From Cyanobacteria bacterium UBA4641 (lineage in GTDB: Bacteria; Cyanobacteriota; Vampirovibrionia; Gastranaerophilales; Gastranaerophilaceae): DNA of 32,993 bases. The position numbers and the translations under genes were made by a program. Under the pieces are notes generated by a model that did no database searches, had not been told where the DNA came from, and saw only the letters and a program-made list of their open reading frames with translations. This document shows, piece by piece, positions 15,340-23,555 of the stretch (position 1 is its first letter; the number at the start of each line of letters is the position of its first letter). Location: the NCBI GenBank assembly GCA_002405805.1, contig DHMN01000055.1:1-32993 (forward strand), read 5' to 3'.

Positions 15340-16730
15340 TATTTCCCCTCATTTGTACTGTTTTTATAATAAGTTTCTAAAATTTCATTTATATCATCTA
15401 AAAAGGCTTCATACGTTTTATGTGTAATATCAGGTTTAACTTGCTCGATAGCTTTAAGCAGGTCTTGTTCTGTAATCTGTGCTCCTGAAGTGTTTTCTTT
15501 TGCATTATCCACGACATTTACAATACCTTGAGCACTGTATGCTTCATTTTTTGCCATTGCTTGTATAACTTTTTGACCTAATAAAGGGTAGTCAATATCT
15601 TGTTCCGTAAATCCTTTTAAATGATATTTGAAAATTTTTGCAGCATCAGAAGCGTTTGGAGGTCCAAGATAAATTTGATAAGGAATCAAATTTGCATTTA
15701 AAAGAGTTGAATCAATTTTTCTTGGATGGTTTGTTGTCATAAGAATTGTTGCTTTGTATTTGTCAGAACAGTTTGCCAACAATTTGGATAATTGACCTAC
15801 ATTTGTCTCGCTGAAATCACTGCTACCGTTTTCAATTGCTTCTTTTTCAAAAGGATTTATCTGTGCAACAGAGTTAAAATCATCCAGTAATATTATTGTT
15901 CTTTTTTTCGGAGTTTCTGGAGAATTGTATCTTTCTTTAGACAGTTCTAATTCTCTTTCTAAGTTCATTATTATATCGTCATCATCTTGCAGCATGTCTA
16001 TTTTTACAAATTCACATCCAGCTTGTTCTGCAAAGGCTTGAGCAAAACGAGTTTTTCCGGTGCCATGCTGTCCGTAAAGCAATATCCCGTTTGGCATATT
16101 TACATCAAGTCCGGCTCTTTCTTGTGCAATCTTATTTATAAAAGCATCACTAACCGTCATTTTGTGAACTTCATAGCCGGCAATTTTATCCCAACCTTTA
16201 CCTGCTTCTCGGCGATTAAGAATTTCTTGTTCTTTTCGGAGTTTATCAACTTCATATTTTTGAGTCTCAATATTTTCAGCAACTTTATCTGTTTTAGTTT
16301 GATTTTCTTGAAGTTTTTGTCGTAAATCCTTAATAATATCATCTTTTAGATGGCTTTCTTGAGCCATTTTAAGTTGTTCTTGAAGAAGGTTTGTTTTTTC
16401 AATCAAAGTTTTTTTATGCTCTTCTGCTTCTTTCAATCTCTGTTCTTTTTCAGCTAATGTTGCATTTTTAGCTGCAATTACAGCAGCTTGGCTCAGGTTG
16501 AAACCAATAAGCATTTGATTAACTCTATCTCTTGCTTCACCTTTGCCCCAACTAAAAACTTTTTCAATCCATGCCCTTTTATCAAGTTCTTCTTTTAAAT
16601 GTTTATCATAATCAAAATAATCTTGATTTCCCTTAAAAGAAACACTGTAAGAATATGAATTTTGCGGATATTTTTTAATATTCTGATGATATGTAGTTGT
16701 CTTAAAACCATTTATTGGTGAAATAAACAT
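15339..16730 (-). CDS. AAA+ ATPase with N-terminal coiled coil and FxG signature
   Basis: A 463-residue protein: M-F-I-S-P-I start and S-V-S-F-K-G signature (Phe32, Gly34), long coiled coil (about 83-175), then a classical-type AAA module. Walker A is G-Q-H-G-T-G-K-T (220-227), Walker B I-I-L-L-D-D-F (279-285), sensor 1 Asn334 (M-T-T-N-H-P), and the lid helix S-A-Q-G-I-V-N-V-V-D-N-A resembles sensor-2 regions of the FtsH/Cdc48 group. Positions that are arginine fingers in FtsH-like proteins are Leu348 and Tyr351, so none is visible. Strong ribosome site AAGGAGGATAT. First gene of the leftward operon, divergent from the ankyrin gene. Confidence 0.85.
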   Translation of the reverse strand: MFISPINGFKTTTYHQNIKKYPQNSYSYSVSFKGNQDYFDYDKHLKEELDKRAWIEKVFSWGKGEARDRVNQMLIGFNLSQAAVIAAKNATLAEKEQRLKEAEEHKKTLIEKTNLLQEQLKMAQESHLKDDIIKDLRQKLQENQTKTDKVAENIETQKYEVDKLRKEQEILNRREAGKGWDKIAGYEVHKMTVSDAFINKIAQERAGLDVNMPNGILLYGQHGTGKTRFAQAFAEQAGCEFVKIDMLQDDDDIIMNLERELELSKERYNSPETPKKRTIILLDDFNSVAQINPFEKEAIENGSSDFSETNVGQLSKLLANCSDKYKATILMTTNHPRKIDSTLLNANLIPYQIYLGPPNASDAAKIFKYHLKGFTEQDIDYPLLGQKVIQAMAKNEAYSAQGIVNVVDNAKENTSGAQITEQDLLKAIEQVKPDITHKTYEAFLDDINEILETYYKNSTNEGK

Positions 16731-16770
16731 ATATCCTCCTTTTTGTATTTTATTAAACTCGTAAAAATAT

Positions 16771-16799
16771 AATTTACCAGTAATAGCATAAAATTGTAA
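16771..16799 (-). promoter_or_regulatory. Candidate promoter for the AAA+ operon
   Basis: TTACAA (16799 down to 16794), a 17-base spacer and TAAATT (16776 down to 16771) on the minus strand. The -10 match is moderate. It lies in the 159-bp region shared with the divergent ankyrin operon. Confidence 0.35.
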
Positions 16800-16889
16800 T
16801 ATTTGTTAACATTAAAAAATAAATTGGCAAAAAAAACTTTTTTTGAACATTATTCCTAGAAACATTTAATTTATGGGGAATGAGTATTA

Positions 16890-19043
16890 GTGATTATTTC
16901 ATCAATAAGTTCAACTATATACAACAAAGGCGGAGTACGGTTTTCCGGTCACCCTTTGACTTATGATGAAATAAATGAACGTATTAAACATGGGCAAATT
17001 GACCAAATTAAAACTTTGCCTGATTTATTTATTGTAAATAAAAAATTTGACACCCTATTACATAGTTCAGCAAGGGCAAATCAAGTCGATATTTCAAGAT
17101 TCCTTCTTAGTAAAAACCTAGACCCTAATCGTAAAAATATCAATGGACAAACGCCATTTGCTATAGCATGTTCAAAATTAAATTCAAAACTTGCAGAAAC
17201 ATTTTTACTTTATGATATTGATATTAACACTAAAGATAATTTAAAAAATACTCCGCTCCACCGTGGGATTCAAAGTCCGGAAATCGTGAATCTTTTATTG
17301 AATAATGCAGCAAATCCACATTCTGTTAATATTTTTAATCAAACCCCATACCGTATGTCTATAGATTATCCAAACACTCTTGAAGTCTTTTTAAAGCATA
17401 AAATCAATCCCAATACTGTTGATAAAAACGGACAAACGCTTTTGCACGAGGCTATAATTAAGAAAAATATGGAAATAGCAGCAATACTCAAAAAACACAA
17501 TGCTGAAGTTAATTACAAAGATAATTTTGGGAAATCGCCATTATTTTATGCCAAAATCCCTGATTCTATTGATTGGCTAAGTGACAATGGGGCAAAAATT
17601 AATCTTACAGATAAAAAGCATAATACTGCACTTCACTACAGTGTAATGGACAATAATGGTGTAATTGCAAAAGCACTATTAAAACATAAAGCAGATACAA
17701 ATATAAAAAATTCTGAAAATCTGCCGGCAATTGCTTATTCAAAAAGTTTTGGAATGACAAAATTGCTTATCGAAAACGGTGCGGATGCTAATATTTTAGT
17801 TAATGGCACCACAATTTTGCATAAGTACGTAAAACGAAATGATTTAAAAGCGGTATATTTTCTTGTAAAGAATAAAATCAATCCAAATATTGTAGATAAA
17901 GACGGTTATATCCCTATGGATTACGCACAAGATGGCGGAATTAAAACATTACTACTTGTTGCAGGAACAAACCCAAACTATAATAACTATTTAATTAAAG
18001 CTCTTAAATCAAATGATTTTGAGTTTTTCAGCAATTTGTTGGAAGTTGGCGCTGATGCAAACAAAACTAATAAAAAAGGTCAAACTCCGATATTTTTTAT
18101 TAACAATGAAAAAGAATTAGAAGAACTCCTAAAATATAATGCTGATATTAACCATAAAGACAAGTATGGAAATACTGCAATTTTACGATTTGCTCTGTTG
18201 GGTAGAAGAGATGTAGTTGAGTTGCTGAAAGAAAATAATGCAATTTCAAATGAAGATGAATTAAAGAAATGTTTCGATAAATATGAGAACTATCACGGTT
18301 GGATTAAATCAGATAAAATAAAATCCACTGTACCTACATTTACCGGTAATATGGATTACAAAATATATGCAACACCTGAAATTCAAGACTCACTAAATTA
18401 TCAAATAAAACTTAAAGAAAAAGATATTGATAACATTATTAAAAACGCCCCAACTACAGATGAAGGTTTGACCGCGGCTTATCAAGCTTTAAGAACAGAA
18501 GAGCAGCATATAAAAGAAGCAATGAATGGACTTTCTGTTGTTGTAAAACATTTTACTATTGATGCAAAAAGAAAAATGCGCAAAATTGCAAATACCAACC
18601 CTTCAGGTTCCAAGATTCCAGTTATCGGTACTCTAAAACAATTCAATGATACTGTATTAACAGACATTTTTAAAACACAATTGAAATGCAAAATTTATGA
18701 AATAAGAAACACAAAAAATGATATAAAAGATATCTATTACAAAAAGCAAATTTGTACAATGGTAAATGATTATTGTAAATTAAATGATTATTTATCAGAA
18801 GGGGTAAAATATGTTTCGTACATAGATAAATCAACGCCAACTAGAGAAAAGCTGTTGCAAAATTTAGAAACTTGTAAAAATAATATAATAAAAAGAAATA
18901 CTAAATTAAAAACCAGTTTAAATAATCTTTCTAAAAACTATGAAAGTTGTTTTAATAAAATAATGAAAATGCAAAAAGAAAAACAATCCTCTCGAACAAT
19001 AAAAAAAACAATACTGTTCTTTTTTCATCTGGATTGTTCGTAA
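16890..19043 (+). CDS. Ankyrin-repeat protein with N-terminal FxG signature
   Basis: A 717-residue protein. It opens M-I-I-S-S-I and carries G-G-V-R-F-S-G-H (Phe18, Gly20). About eleven or twelve ankyrin repeats cover residues ~45-445, with repeated N-G-Q-T-P/L-L-H, x-A-D-x-N and L-L-L cores, several degenerate. The C-terminal ~270 residues are lysine-rich helix with no known domain. Ankyrin proteins bind other proteins and in host-associated bacteria are often effectors. The start is GTG with GGGGA about 10 bases upstream. A five-codon upstream frame (ATG at 16873) ends in TAGTG, overlapping this GTG. First gene of a rightward operon whose three gaps are each 17 bp. Confidence 0.85.
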   Translation: MIISSISSTIYNKGGVRFSGHPLTYDEINERIKHGQIDQIKTLPDLFIVNKKFDTLLHSSARANQVDISRFLLSKNLDPNRKNINGQTPFAIACSKLNSKLAETFLLYDIDINTKDNLKNTPLHRGIQSPEIVNLLLNNAANPHSVNIFNQTPYRMSIDYPNTLEVFLKHKINPNTVDKNGQTLLHEAIIKKNMEIAAILKKHNAEVNYKDNFGKSPLFYAKIPDSIDWLSDNGAKINLTDKKHNTALHYSVMDNNGVIAKALLKHKADTNIKNSENLPAIAYSKSFGMTKLLIENGADANILVNGTTILHKYVKRNDLKAVYFLVKNKINPNIVDKDGYIPMDYAQDGGIKTLLLVAGTNPNYNNYLIKALKSNDFEFFSNLLEVGADANKTNKKGQTPIFFINNEKELEELLKYNADINHKDKYGNTAILRFALLGRRDVVELLKENNAISNEDELKKCFDKYENYHGWIKSDKIKSTVPTFTGNMDYKIYATPEIQDSLNYQIKLKEKDIDNIIKNAPTTDEGLTAAYQALRTEEQHIKEAMNGLSVVVKHFTIDAKRKMRKIANTNPSGSKIPVIGTLKQFNDTVLTDIFKTQLKCKIYEIRNTKNDIKDIYYKKQICTMVNDYCKLNDYLSEGVKYVSYIDKSTPTREKLLQNLETCKNNIIKRNTKLKTSLNNLSKNYESCFNKIMKMQKEKQSSRTIKKTILFFFHLDCS

Positions 19044-19060
19044 CGAAAGGCAGGTAATAT

Positions 19061-19657
19061 ATGAAAATTTCATTTTATACAACTCCGGTTGTAACTTTTA
19101 GGGGAATTAATGAATCAATGAGACGTGTATCAGAACAGTTAAAAGCTGGTAATTTTCCTAACACAGATACCTTTACAAAAGCAGAGACAGACGGTAATAC
19201 TATAATTATTCAAAATTATAATGATAACCGCTCAGAAAACCCTCAACGTGATATCAGTCAGTATAATTCAAGAAATGGCGCTGTAGATGGTGCGGTAACA
19301 GGAATAACAACAGGAAGCGGTATAGAAGGCGCAAAAGCAGTTGTTAGGAAAGTAAAAGATGGTAAATCTACTCAAAATAACGATACTCAAAAAGTTGATG
19401 ATGAATTTAAAGAAGATGATATAAATAATTCGGAAGATACGGCAAAACCTCTTGAGGATGAAGATATAGAATCCGAAAATATTGAAACTCCAGAACAAGA
19501 TATTGACACAGAACAAGAATTAAATACCGAAACTGATTTTGAACCTGAAGCCGATATTGAGCCGGATGTTGATACAGATGTTGACACAGACATAGATATC
19601 GATGTAGACCCAGATATTGAACCGGATATAGATGTTGATTTGAGTGATGTATTTTAA
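19061..19657 (+). CDS. FxG-signature protein with glycine-zipper segment and acidic D-x-D tail
   Basis: A 198-residue protein. Start M-K-I-S-F and signature V-V-T-F-R-G (Phe13, Gly15). Residues 73-95 form a glycine-rich, mildly hydrophobic stretch (G-A-V-D-G-A-V-T-G) of glycine-zipper type, able to pack against a membrane or another helix. From about residue 112 onward it is extremely acidic, and 163-193 alternates Asp/Glu with Ile/Val/Pro/Thr almost strictly (D-x-D-x). Such a tail could bind calcium or basic partners, or mimic nucleic acid. There is no cysteine and no catalytic motif. Function unknown; it sits between the ankyrin and metallopeptidase genes in one operon. Confidence 0.65.
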   Translation: MKISFYTTPVVTFRGINESMRRVSEQLKAGNFPNTDTFTKAETDGNTIIIQNYNDNRSENPQRDISQYNSRNGAVDGAVTGITTGSGIEGAKAVVRKVKDGKSTQNNDTQKVDDEFKEDDINNSEDTAKPLEDEDIESENIETPEQDIDTEQELNTETDFEPEADIEPDVDTDVDTDIDIDVDPDIEPDIDVDLSDVF

Positions 19658-19674
19658 TAGGGAATAAATTCAGA

Positions 19675-20616
19675 ATGCAAATATCTGCTATAAGACCATA
19701 TAATAAACCAAATGTTATCAATAGACCAATTCCAAAGAATAGACCCATCAGAATTAAAGACACTGGTATAAAAAATCCTCTGTCGGTTAATTTTACAGGT
19801 GGTAAAAATCTTTTGTTTGATTATTTAAATGATACAACTCTTGCCATGCATCAACTGGAAGCACAGCGGTTAGACTTGGATTTATTAAATAAATTATTTA
19901 ATGAACAATTCCATATTCCTTTTAACCTGTCAGGAGTATCAGAAGCTGCTGCAAAAGTCATTGGGTATTGTTGTTTCCATACAGCAATGATTTTCAGACA
20001 AATTAAACAACCATTACCAACAATGATTGGAATAGAAAAAATCGCACAAAAACCTGAGGGAGGTATGACTATTGCGTGTTGCTATTGGGGAAAGGGGAAC
20101 TTTCCGATACGCGCAGTTACATTCAATTCTTTATATGATTGGGAACATGCTATTGTAAATGCAAAATCAACAAGTAATGAAAATGGTTATCATTCCTCAT
20201 ACCATTTTTTGCAAACTACAATACATGAATTTGCGCATAATGCTCACTTCCATCATTTATATTCAAAGTTTGGCTGTCCAGAGCCTGCCCCAGGGTACAC
20301 CTATAATCCAAAAGTCTATGATTTAATGTCAAAATTAAATTTTCCAATTTATGATAAGGATGGTAATATAACTGATAATAAATTCATTTCAACTTCTGTA
20401 CGTAATACAATGAAAGAATCAAGCGGATATGGTAGCACTTTGCTTCCTGAACTATTTGCGGAAGAATTTTCCAGAGCAGTAATAAAGAATTTAGACCCAG
20501 TACATTTAACATTGAAACGAAATCCATTTCCAATAACTACTACGAATAAAGATTTTAACAGTGTTTTGTATGAAACATGGGAAGGTTTGATTGATGATGG
20601 GCAAGGGTTAATATAA
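19675..20616 (+). CDS. Putative zinc metallopeptidase (HEFAH) with FxG signature
   Basis: A 313-residue protein. Start M-Q-I-S-A-I, a proline/lysine-rich linker and the signature L-S-V-N-F-T-G (Phe40, Gly42). The zinc-peptidase motif H-E-F-A-H is at 184-188 inside T-T-I-H-E-F-A-H-N-A-H-F-H-H. A downstream helix L-P-E-L-F-A-E-E-F (257-265) offers Glu263 or a neighbour as the third zinc ligand, as in gluzincins. The fold family is not recognised and may be remote from known ones. Three further histidines follow the motif directly. No ordinary signal peptide is present, so if exported it must use another route. Third gene of the ankyrin operon. Confidence 0.7.
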   Translation: MQISAIRPYNKPNVINRPIPKNRPIRIKDTGIKNPLSVNFTGGKNLLFDYLNDTTLAMHQLEAQRLDLDLLNKLFNEQFHIPFNLSGVSEAAAKVIGYCCFHTAMIFRQIKQPLPTMIGIEKIAQKPEGGMTIACCYWGKGNFPIRAVTFNSLYDWEHAIVNAKSTSNENGYHSSYHFLQTTIHEFAHNAHFHHLYSKFGCPEPAPGYTYNPKVYDLMSKLNFPIYDKDGNITDNKFISTSVRNTMKESSGYGSTLLPELFAEEFSRAVIKNLDPVHLTLKRNPFPITTTNKDFNSVLYETWEGLIDDGQGLI

Positions 20617-20633
20617 GGAAAGGAGACCTTTAA

Positions 20634-21251
20634 ATGATACAAGCGATTGGATACAGTTCTTACCCATTACAGATGCCACAAATCGGTCTTCCAAACGGTG
20701 ATTTGAATTCTAAACTTGCTACAATATATCCGGATTTAGCTCCGGATGAAAGAAGTATTCTTGATACAAAAAAACGAAATGAATTATTATTTAACAGAAA
20801 TAAACTTGATTTACTTGCAAAATATGGGAATGATTTTTGCAATATAAATGCAGAAGAGGTTTATAAAACTTACAAAAATAACAAGGATTTTTTAGAGATG
20901 AAAAATTCAAAATACTTTAACAATGCACAAGGCTTTACTAATCTGGTACGGACTATGGCAATTTTAGATAAAGACTTAAAAGAAAAATCTTTGTTTCCTT
21001 ATGAATATAACCAACAATATTTGGCTAATTATTACCGACCAATTGCGTATGAAAAATATAATATGAATGATTTTTTGAAAATGTTAAACAAATTTTGTAA
21101 AAATGACAAAATTTCTGATGACTTGAAACAATATTTTCTTCAAATGAAAGCTGATAAAATTGATTTGTATTATACAAAACTCAATAAATTATCCGATTCA
21201 TCAAACCCTTTAGATGTTTTAACCGAACGAATTCCTTACGTAAATGAGTAA
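20634..21251 (+). CDS. Unknown 205-residue protein ending the ankyrin operon
   Basis: A 205-residue, mostly helical, polar protein with a very strong ribosome site (AAGGAGA, 8 bases before ATG). It begins M-I-Q-A-I-G-Y-S-S-Y and lacks the F-x-G signature of its neighbours. The first 25 residues are nonetheless proline/glycine/tyrosine-rich and unstructured-looking, as in theirs. Several Y-K-T-Y-K-N-N-K-D-F-type helices follow. No motif is recognised. Because it directly follows the metallopeptidase (17-bp gap), it could be its partner, chaperone or inhibitor, but nothing in the sequence shows which. Confidence 0.65.
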   Translation: MIQAIGYSSYPLQMPQIGLPNGDLNSKLATIYPDLAPDERSILDTKKRNELLFNRNKLDLLAKYGNDFCNINAEEVYKTYKNNKDFLEMKNSKYFNNAQGFTNLVRTMAILDKDLKEKSLFPYEYNQQYLANYYRPIAYEKYNMNDFLKMLNKFCKNDKISDDLKQYFLQMKADKIDLYYTKLNKLSDSSNPLDVLTERIPYVNE

Positions 21252-21359
21252 TTAACATCCGCAAAGTTCGTAGATATAGAATTATTCAAAGAGGAGTCTA
21301 TCTGCATAGTGTTTCACCGTTTTTGAAATGATGCAAGATGCCCTATTTTAGAATGAGTC

Positions 21360-23348
21360 CTAGTCTTTCATCTCGCGAAGTTTTTTTAGTTGGTCGCGGA
21401 TTTGTGCTGCACGTTCAAAATCAAGAATTTTTGCGGCTTTGTGCATATCTTTTTCAAGTTTATCAATAAGTTTTGGCAAATCTTTTTTCTCAATGCCCAT
21501 ATCAATCATTTCTTCTGCCACAATATCTTCCAAGTCTCGATAGCTTGCTACAAGTGACAACAAGTTATTTTCAATAGGCTTTTTGATAGTTTGCGGAATA
21601 ATTCCATATTTTTGGTTGTGCGCAATTTGTAAATCTCGACGTCGTTTTGTTTCTTTTATCGCATTTGCCATAGAATCGGTGATTTTGTCAGCGTACATAA
21701 TAACTTCACCACAAGCGTTTCTTGCAGCACGTCCGATTGTCTGAATTAAGCTTGTTTCTGAACGCAAAAATCCTTCTTTATCCGCATCCATAATTGCCAC
21801 AAGTGAAACTTCAGGTATATCCAACCCTTCCCTAAGCAGGTTGACCCCAATCAGCACATCAAATTCACCAAGTCGAAGGTCTCTTAGAATTTCGACACGC
21901 TCAATAGATTTTACTTCACTGTGCAAATATCTTACGCGAATACCTTCTTGAACGAAAAAGTCTGTCAAGTCTTCTGCCATTCGTTTTGTCAGCGTTGTTA
22001 TTAATATTCTCTCGTCTTTTTCTGCTCGTTTTTTGATTTCGGCTTTCAGGTCTTGAATTTGAGTATCAATAGGTCGAACTGAAATTTTAGGGTCAAGAAG
22101 TCCTGTAGGTCTGATAATTTGTTCAACAATTTGCTCAGATGTTTGTTTTTCAAACTCAGCAGGTGTTGCCGAAATATATATTTTTTGACCGACTTTTGCA
22201 TAAAATTCTTCATTGGTTAATGGGCGGTTGTCTTTTGCACAAGGCAATCTGAACCCATAATCAACCAAAACTTTTTTACGTGCAGCATCCCCATGGCTCA
22301 TACCTTTGATTTGTGGTAAGGTAACGTGAGATTCATCAACTACGGTTAAAAAATCTTGAGGAAAATAGTCAAGCAAGGTCGCAGGAGCAGAACCTGCAGG
22401 TCTGCGCTCAATTATTCGAGAGTAGTTTTCAATTCCTGTACAATAGCCCATTTCCTTCATCATTTCAATGTCATATTTAACGCGTTGCTCAAGCCTTTGA
22501 GCCTCTATGAGTTTATTTTCGTTGTTTAATTCAACTAAACGCTGTTGCAATTCTTGTCTAATTAAGTCAACAGTTTCATCAATGTTATCGTCATCTGACA
22601 GATAGTGAACCGCAGGATAAATTACTACTGATTGTGGGGTTTCAATGATTTCGCCTGACACATTGTCGATTTTTACAATTTTTTCGACTTCATCGCCAAA
22701 AAAATAAAACCTTGTGATGATTTTTTCGTAGGCAGGCATAAGTTCGACAATATCCCCACGGACTCTAAATGTTGAGCATTTTAGCTCTAAATCGTTTCTT
22801 TCGTATCTGACACTGACGAAATATTTCAGTAGGTCGTCTCGGTCGATTTCGTCACCGACTTTGATTTCTGTAGAACCTTTGAAATAGTTTTCAGGCAAGC
22901 CCAAACCATATATACAACTGACTGAAGATATTACAATGACATCATCTCTTTCATAAAGACTGCGTGTTGTATTGTGGCGCAATCTGTCGATTTCTTCATT
23001 GATAGAAGAAGATTTTTCAATATATGTGTCGGTTCGCGGAATGTATGCTTCCGGTTGATAGTAATCGTAATAACTGATAAAATATTCCACCGCATTGTCA
23101 GGAAAAAGTTCTTTAAATTCGTTATACAATTGCGCGGCAAGGGTTTTGTTGTGCGCGATAATAAGTGTTGGTTTTTGAACTTTTTCAATAACATTTGCAA
23201 TTGTAAAGGTTTTCCCTGAACCTGTGATACCAAGCAAAGTTTGGGTGTCATACCCTTTGATTAAGCCTTCTGTCAGTTGTTCTATAGCTTTTGGCTGGTC
23301 CCCTGAAGGTCTGTATTTTGAACAAATTTTAAATTCTCTATGTTCCAT
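21360..23348 (-). CDS. uvrB: UvrABC system protein B
   Basis: A 662-residue, full-length UvrB, the damage-verifying helicase-like subunit of nucleotide excision repair. It works after UvrA loads it and before UvrC incises. Visible features: P-S-G-D-Q-P near the start, Walker A G-I-T-G-S-G-K-T (40-47), the beta-hairpin Y-Y-D-Y-Y-Q-P-E-A-Y that clamps DNA, Walker B V-V-D-E-S-H, the helicase motif I-Q-T-I-G-R-A-A-R-N, and a C-terminal UVR domain (F-E-R-A-A-Q-I-R-D-Q-L) that contacts UvrC. All key residues are intact. It is a single gene; no uvrA or uvrC is nearby. No Shine-Dalgarno site precedes the ATG, and its promoter places transcription start on the ATG. Confidence 0.98.
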   Translation of the reverse strand: MEHREFKICSKYRPSGDQPKAIEQLTEGLIKGYDTQTLLGITGSGKTFTIANVIEKVQKPTLIIAHNKTLAAQLYNEFKELFPDNAVEYFISYYDYYQPEAYIPRTDTYIEKSSSINEEIDRLRHNTTRSLYERDDVIVISSVSCIYGLGLPENYFKGSTEIKVGDEIDRDDLLKYFVSVRYERNDLELKCSTFRVRGDIVELMPAYEKIITRFYFFGDEVEKIVKIDNVSGEIIETPQSVVIYPAVHYLSDDDNIDETVDLIRQELQQRLVELNNENKLIEAQRLEQRVKYDIEMMKEMGYCTGIENYSRIIERRPAGSAPATLLDYFPQDFLTVVDESHVTLPQIKGMSHGDAARKKVLVDYGFRLPCAKDNRPLTNEEFYAKVGQKIYISATPAEFEKQTSEQIVEQIIRPTGLLDPKISVRPIDTQIQDLKAEIKKRAEKDERILITTLTKRMAEDLTDFFVQEGIRVRYLHSEVKSIERVEILRDLRLGEFDVLIGVNLLREGLDIPEVSLVAIMDADKEGFLRSETSLIQTIGRAARNACGEVIMYADKITDSMANAIKETKRRRDLQIAHNQKYGIIPQTIKKPIENNLLSLVASYRDLEDIVAEEMIDMGIEKKDLPKLIDKLEKDMHKAAKILDFERAAQIRDQLKKLREMKD

Positions 23349-23354
23349 ACCAAT

Positions 23355-23383
23355 ATTTTAGTACAAATTTTGGATTCTTGTAA
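23355..23383 (-). promoter_or_regulatory. uvrB promoter positioned for a leaderless mRNA
   Basis: TTACAA (23383 down to 23378), a 17-base spacer and TAAAAT (23360 down to 23355) on the minus strand. Six bases separate the -10 from the ATG, the same geometry as the pseudopilin promoter at 9030. No LexA-type box is evident. Confidence 0.5.
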
Positions 23384-23462
23384 CTTTTTGTTACTTTTGT
23401 TGATTTTGGATTAAAGTTTTTTGTAATATTGCCGTTATAAAACTTAGCGAGGTATTGTATAT

Positions 23463-23534
23463 ATGAATATTTTTGTCTTTTTTAGGTATGTATTTTCTTT
23501 CCCTAAGTACGTGAAAGAGTATATTCGTTATTAA
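23463..23534 (+). CDS. Possible 23-residue leader peptide
   Basis: A 24-codon frame starting at ATG 23463 with GAGGT nine bases upstream. It encodes an aromatic, basic peptide (M-N-I-F-V-F-F-R-Y-V-F) and ends 21 bases before the DUF4013-like gene. It may be a leader peptide or chance; there is no conservation evidence here. Confidence 0.25.
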   Translation: MNIFVFFRYVFSFPKYVKEYIRY

Positions 23535-23555
23535 TGAAATTTGAAAGGTTGTGTC

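Noticed and set aside
19407..19763. 118-residue open frame on the minus strand
   Set aside because: It is the antisense shadow of the acidic D-x-D tail (repetitive codons keep the opposite strand open); its composition is low complexity and it lacks a ribosome site.
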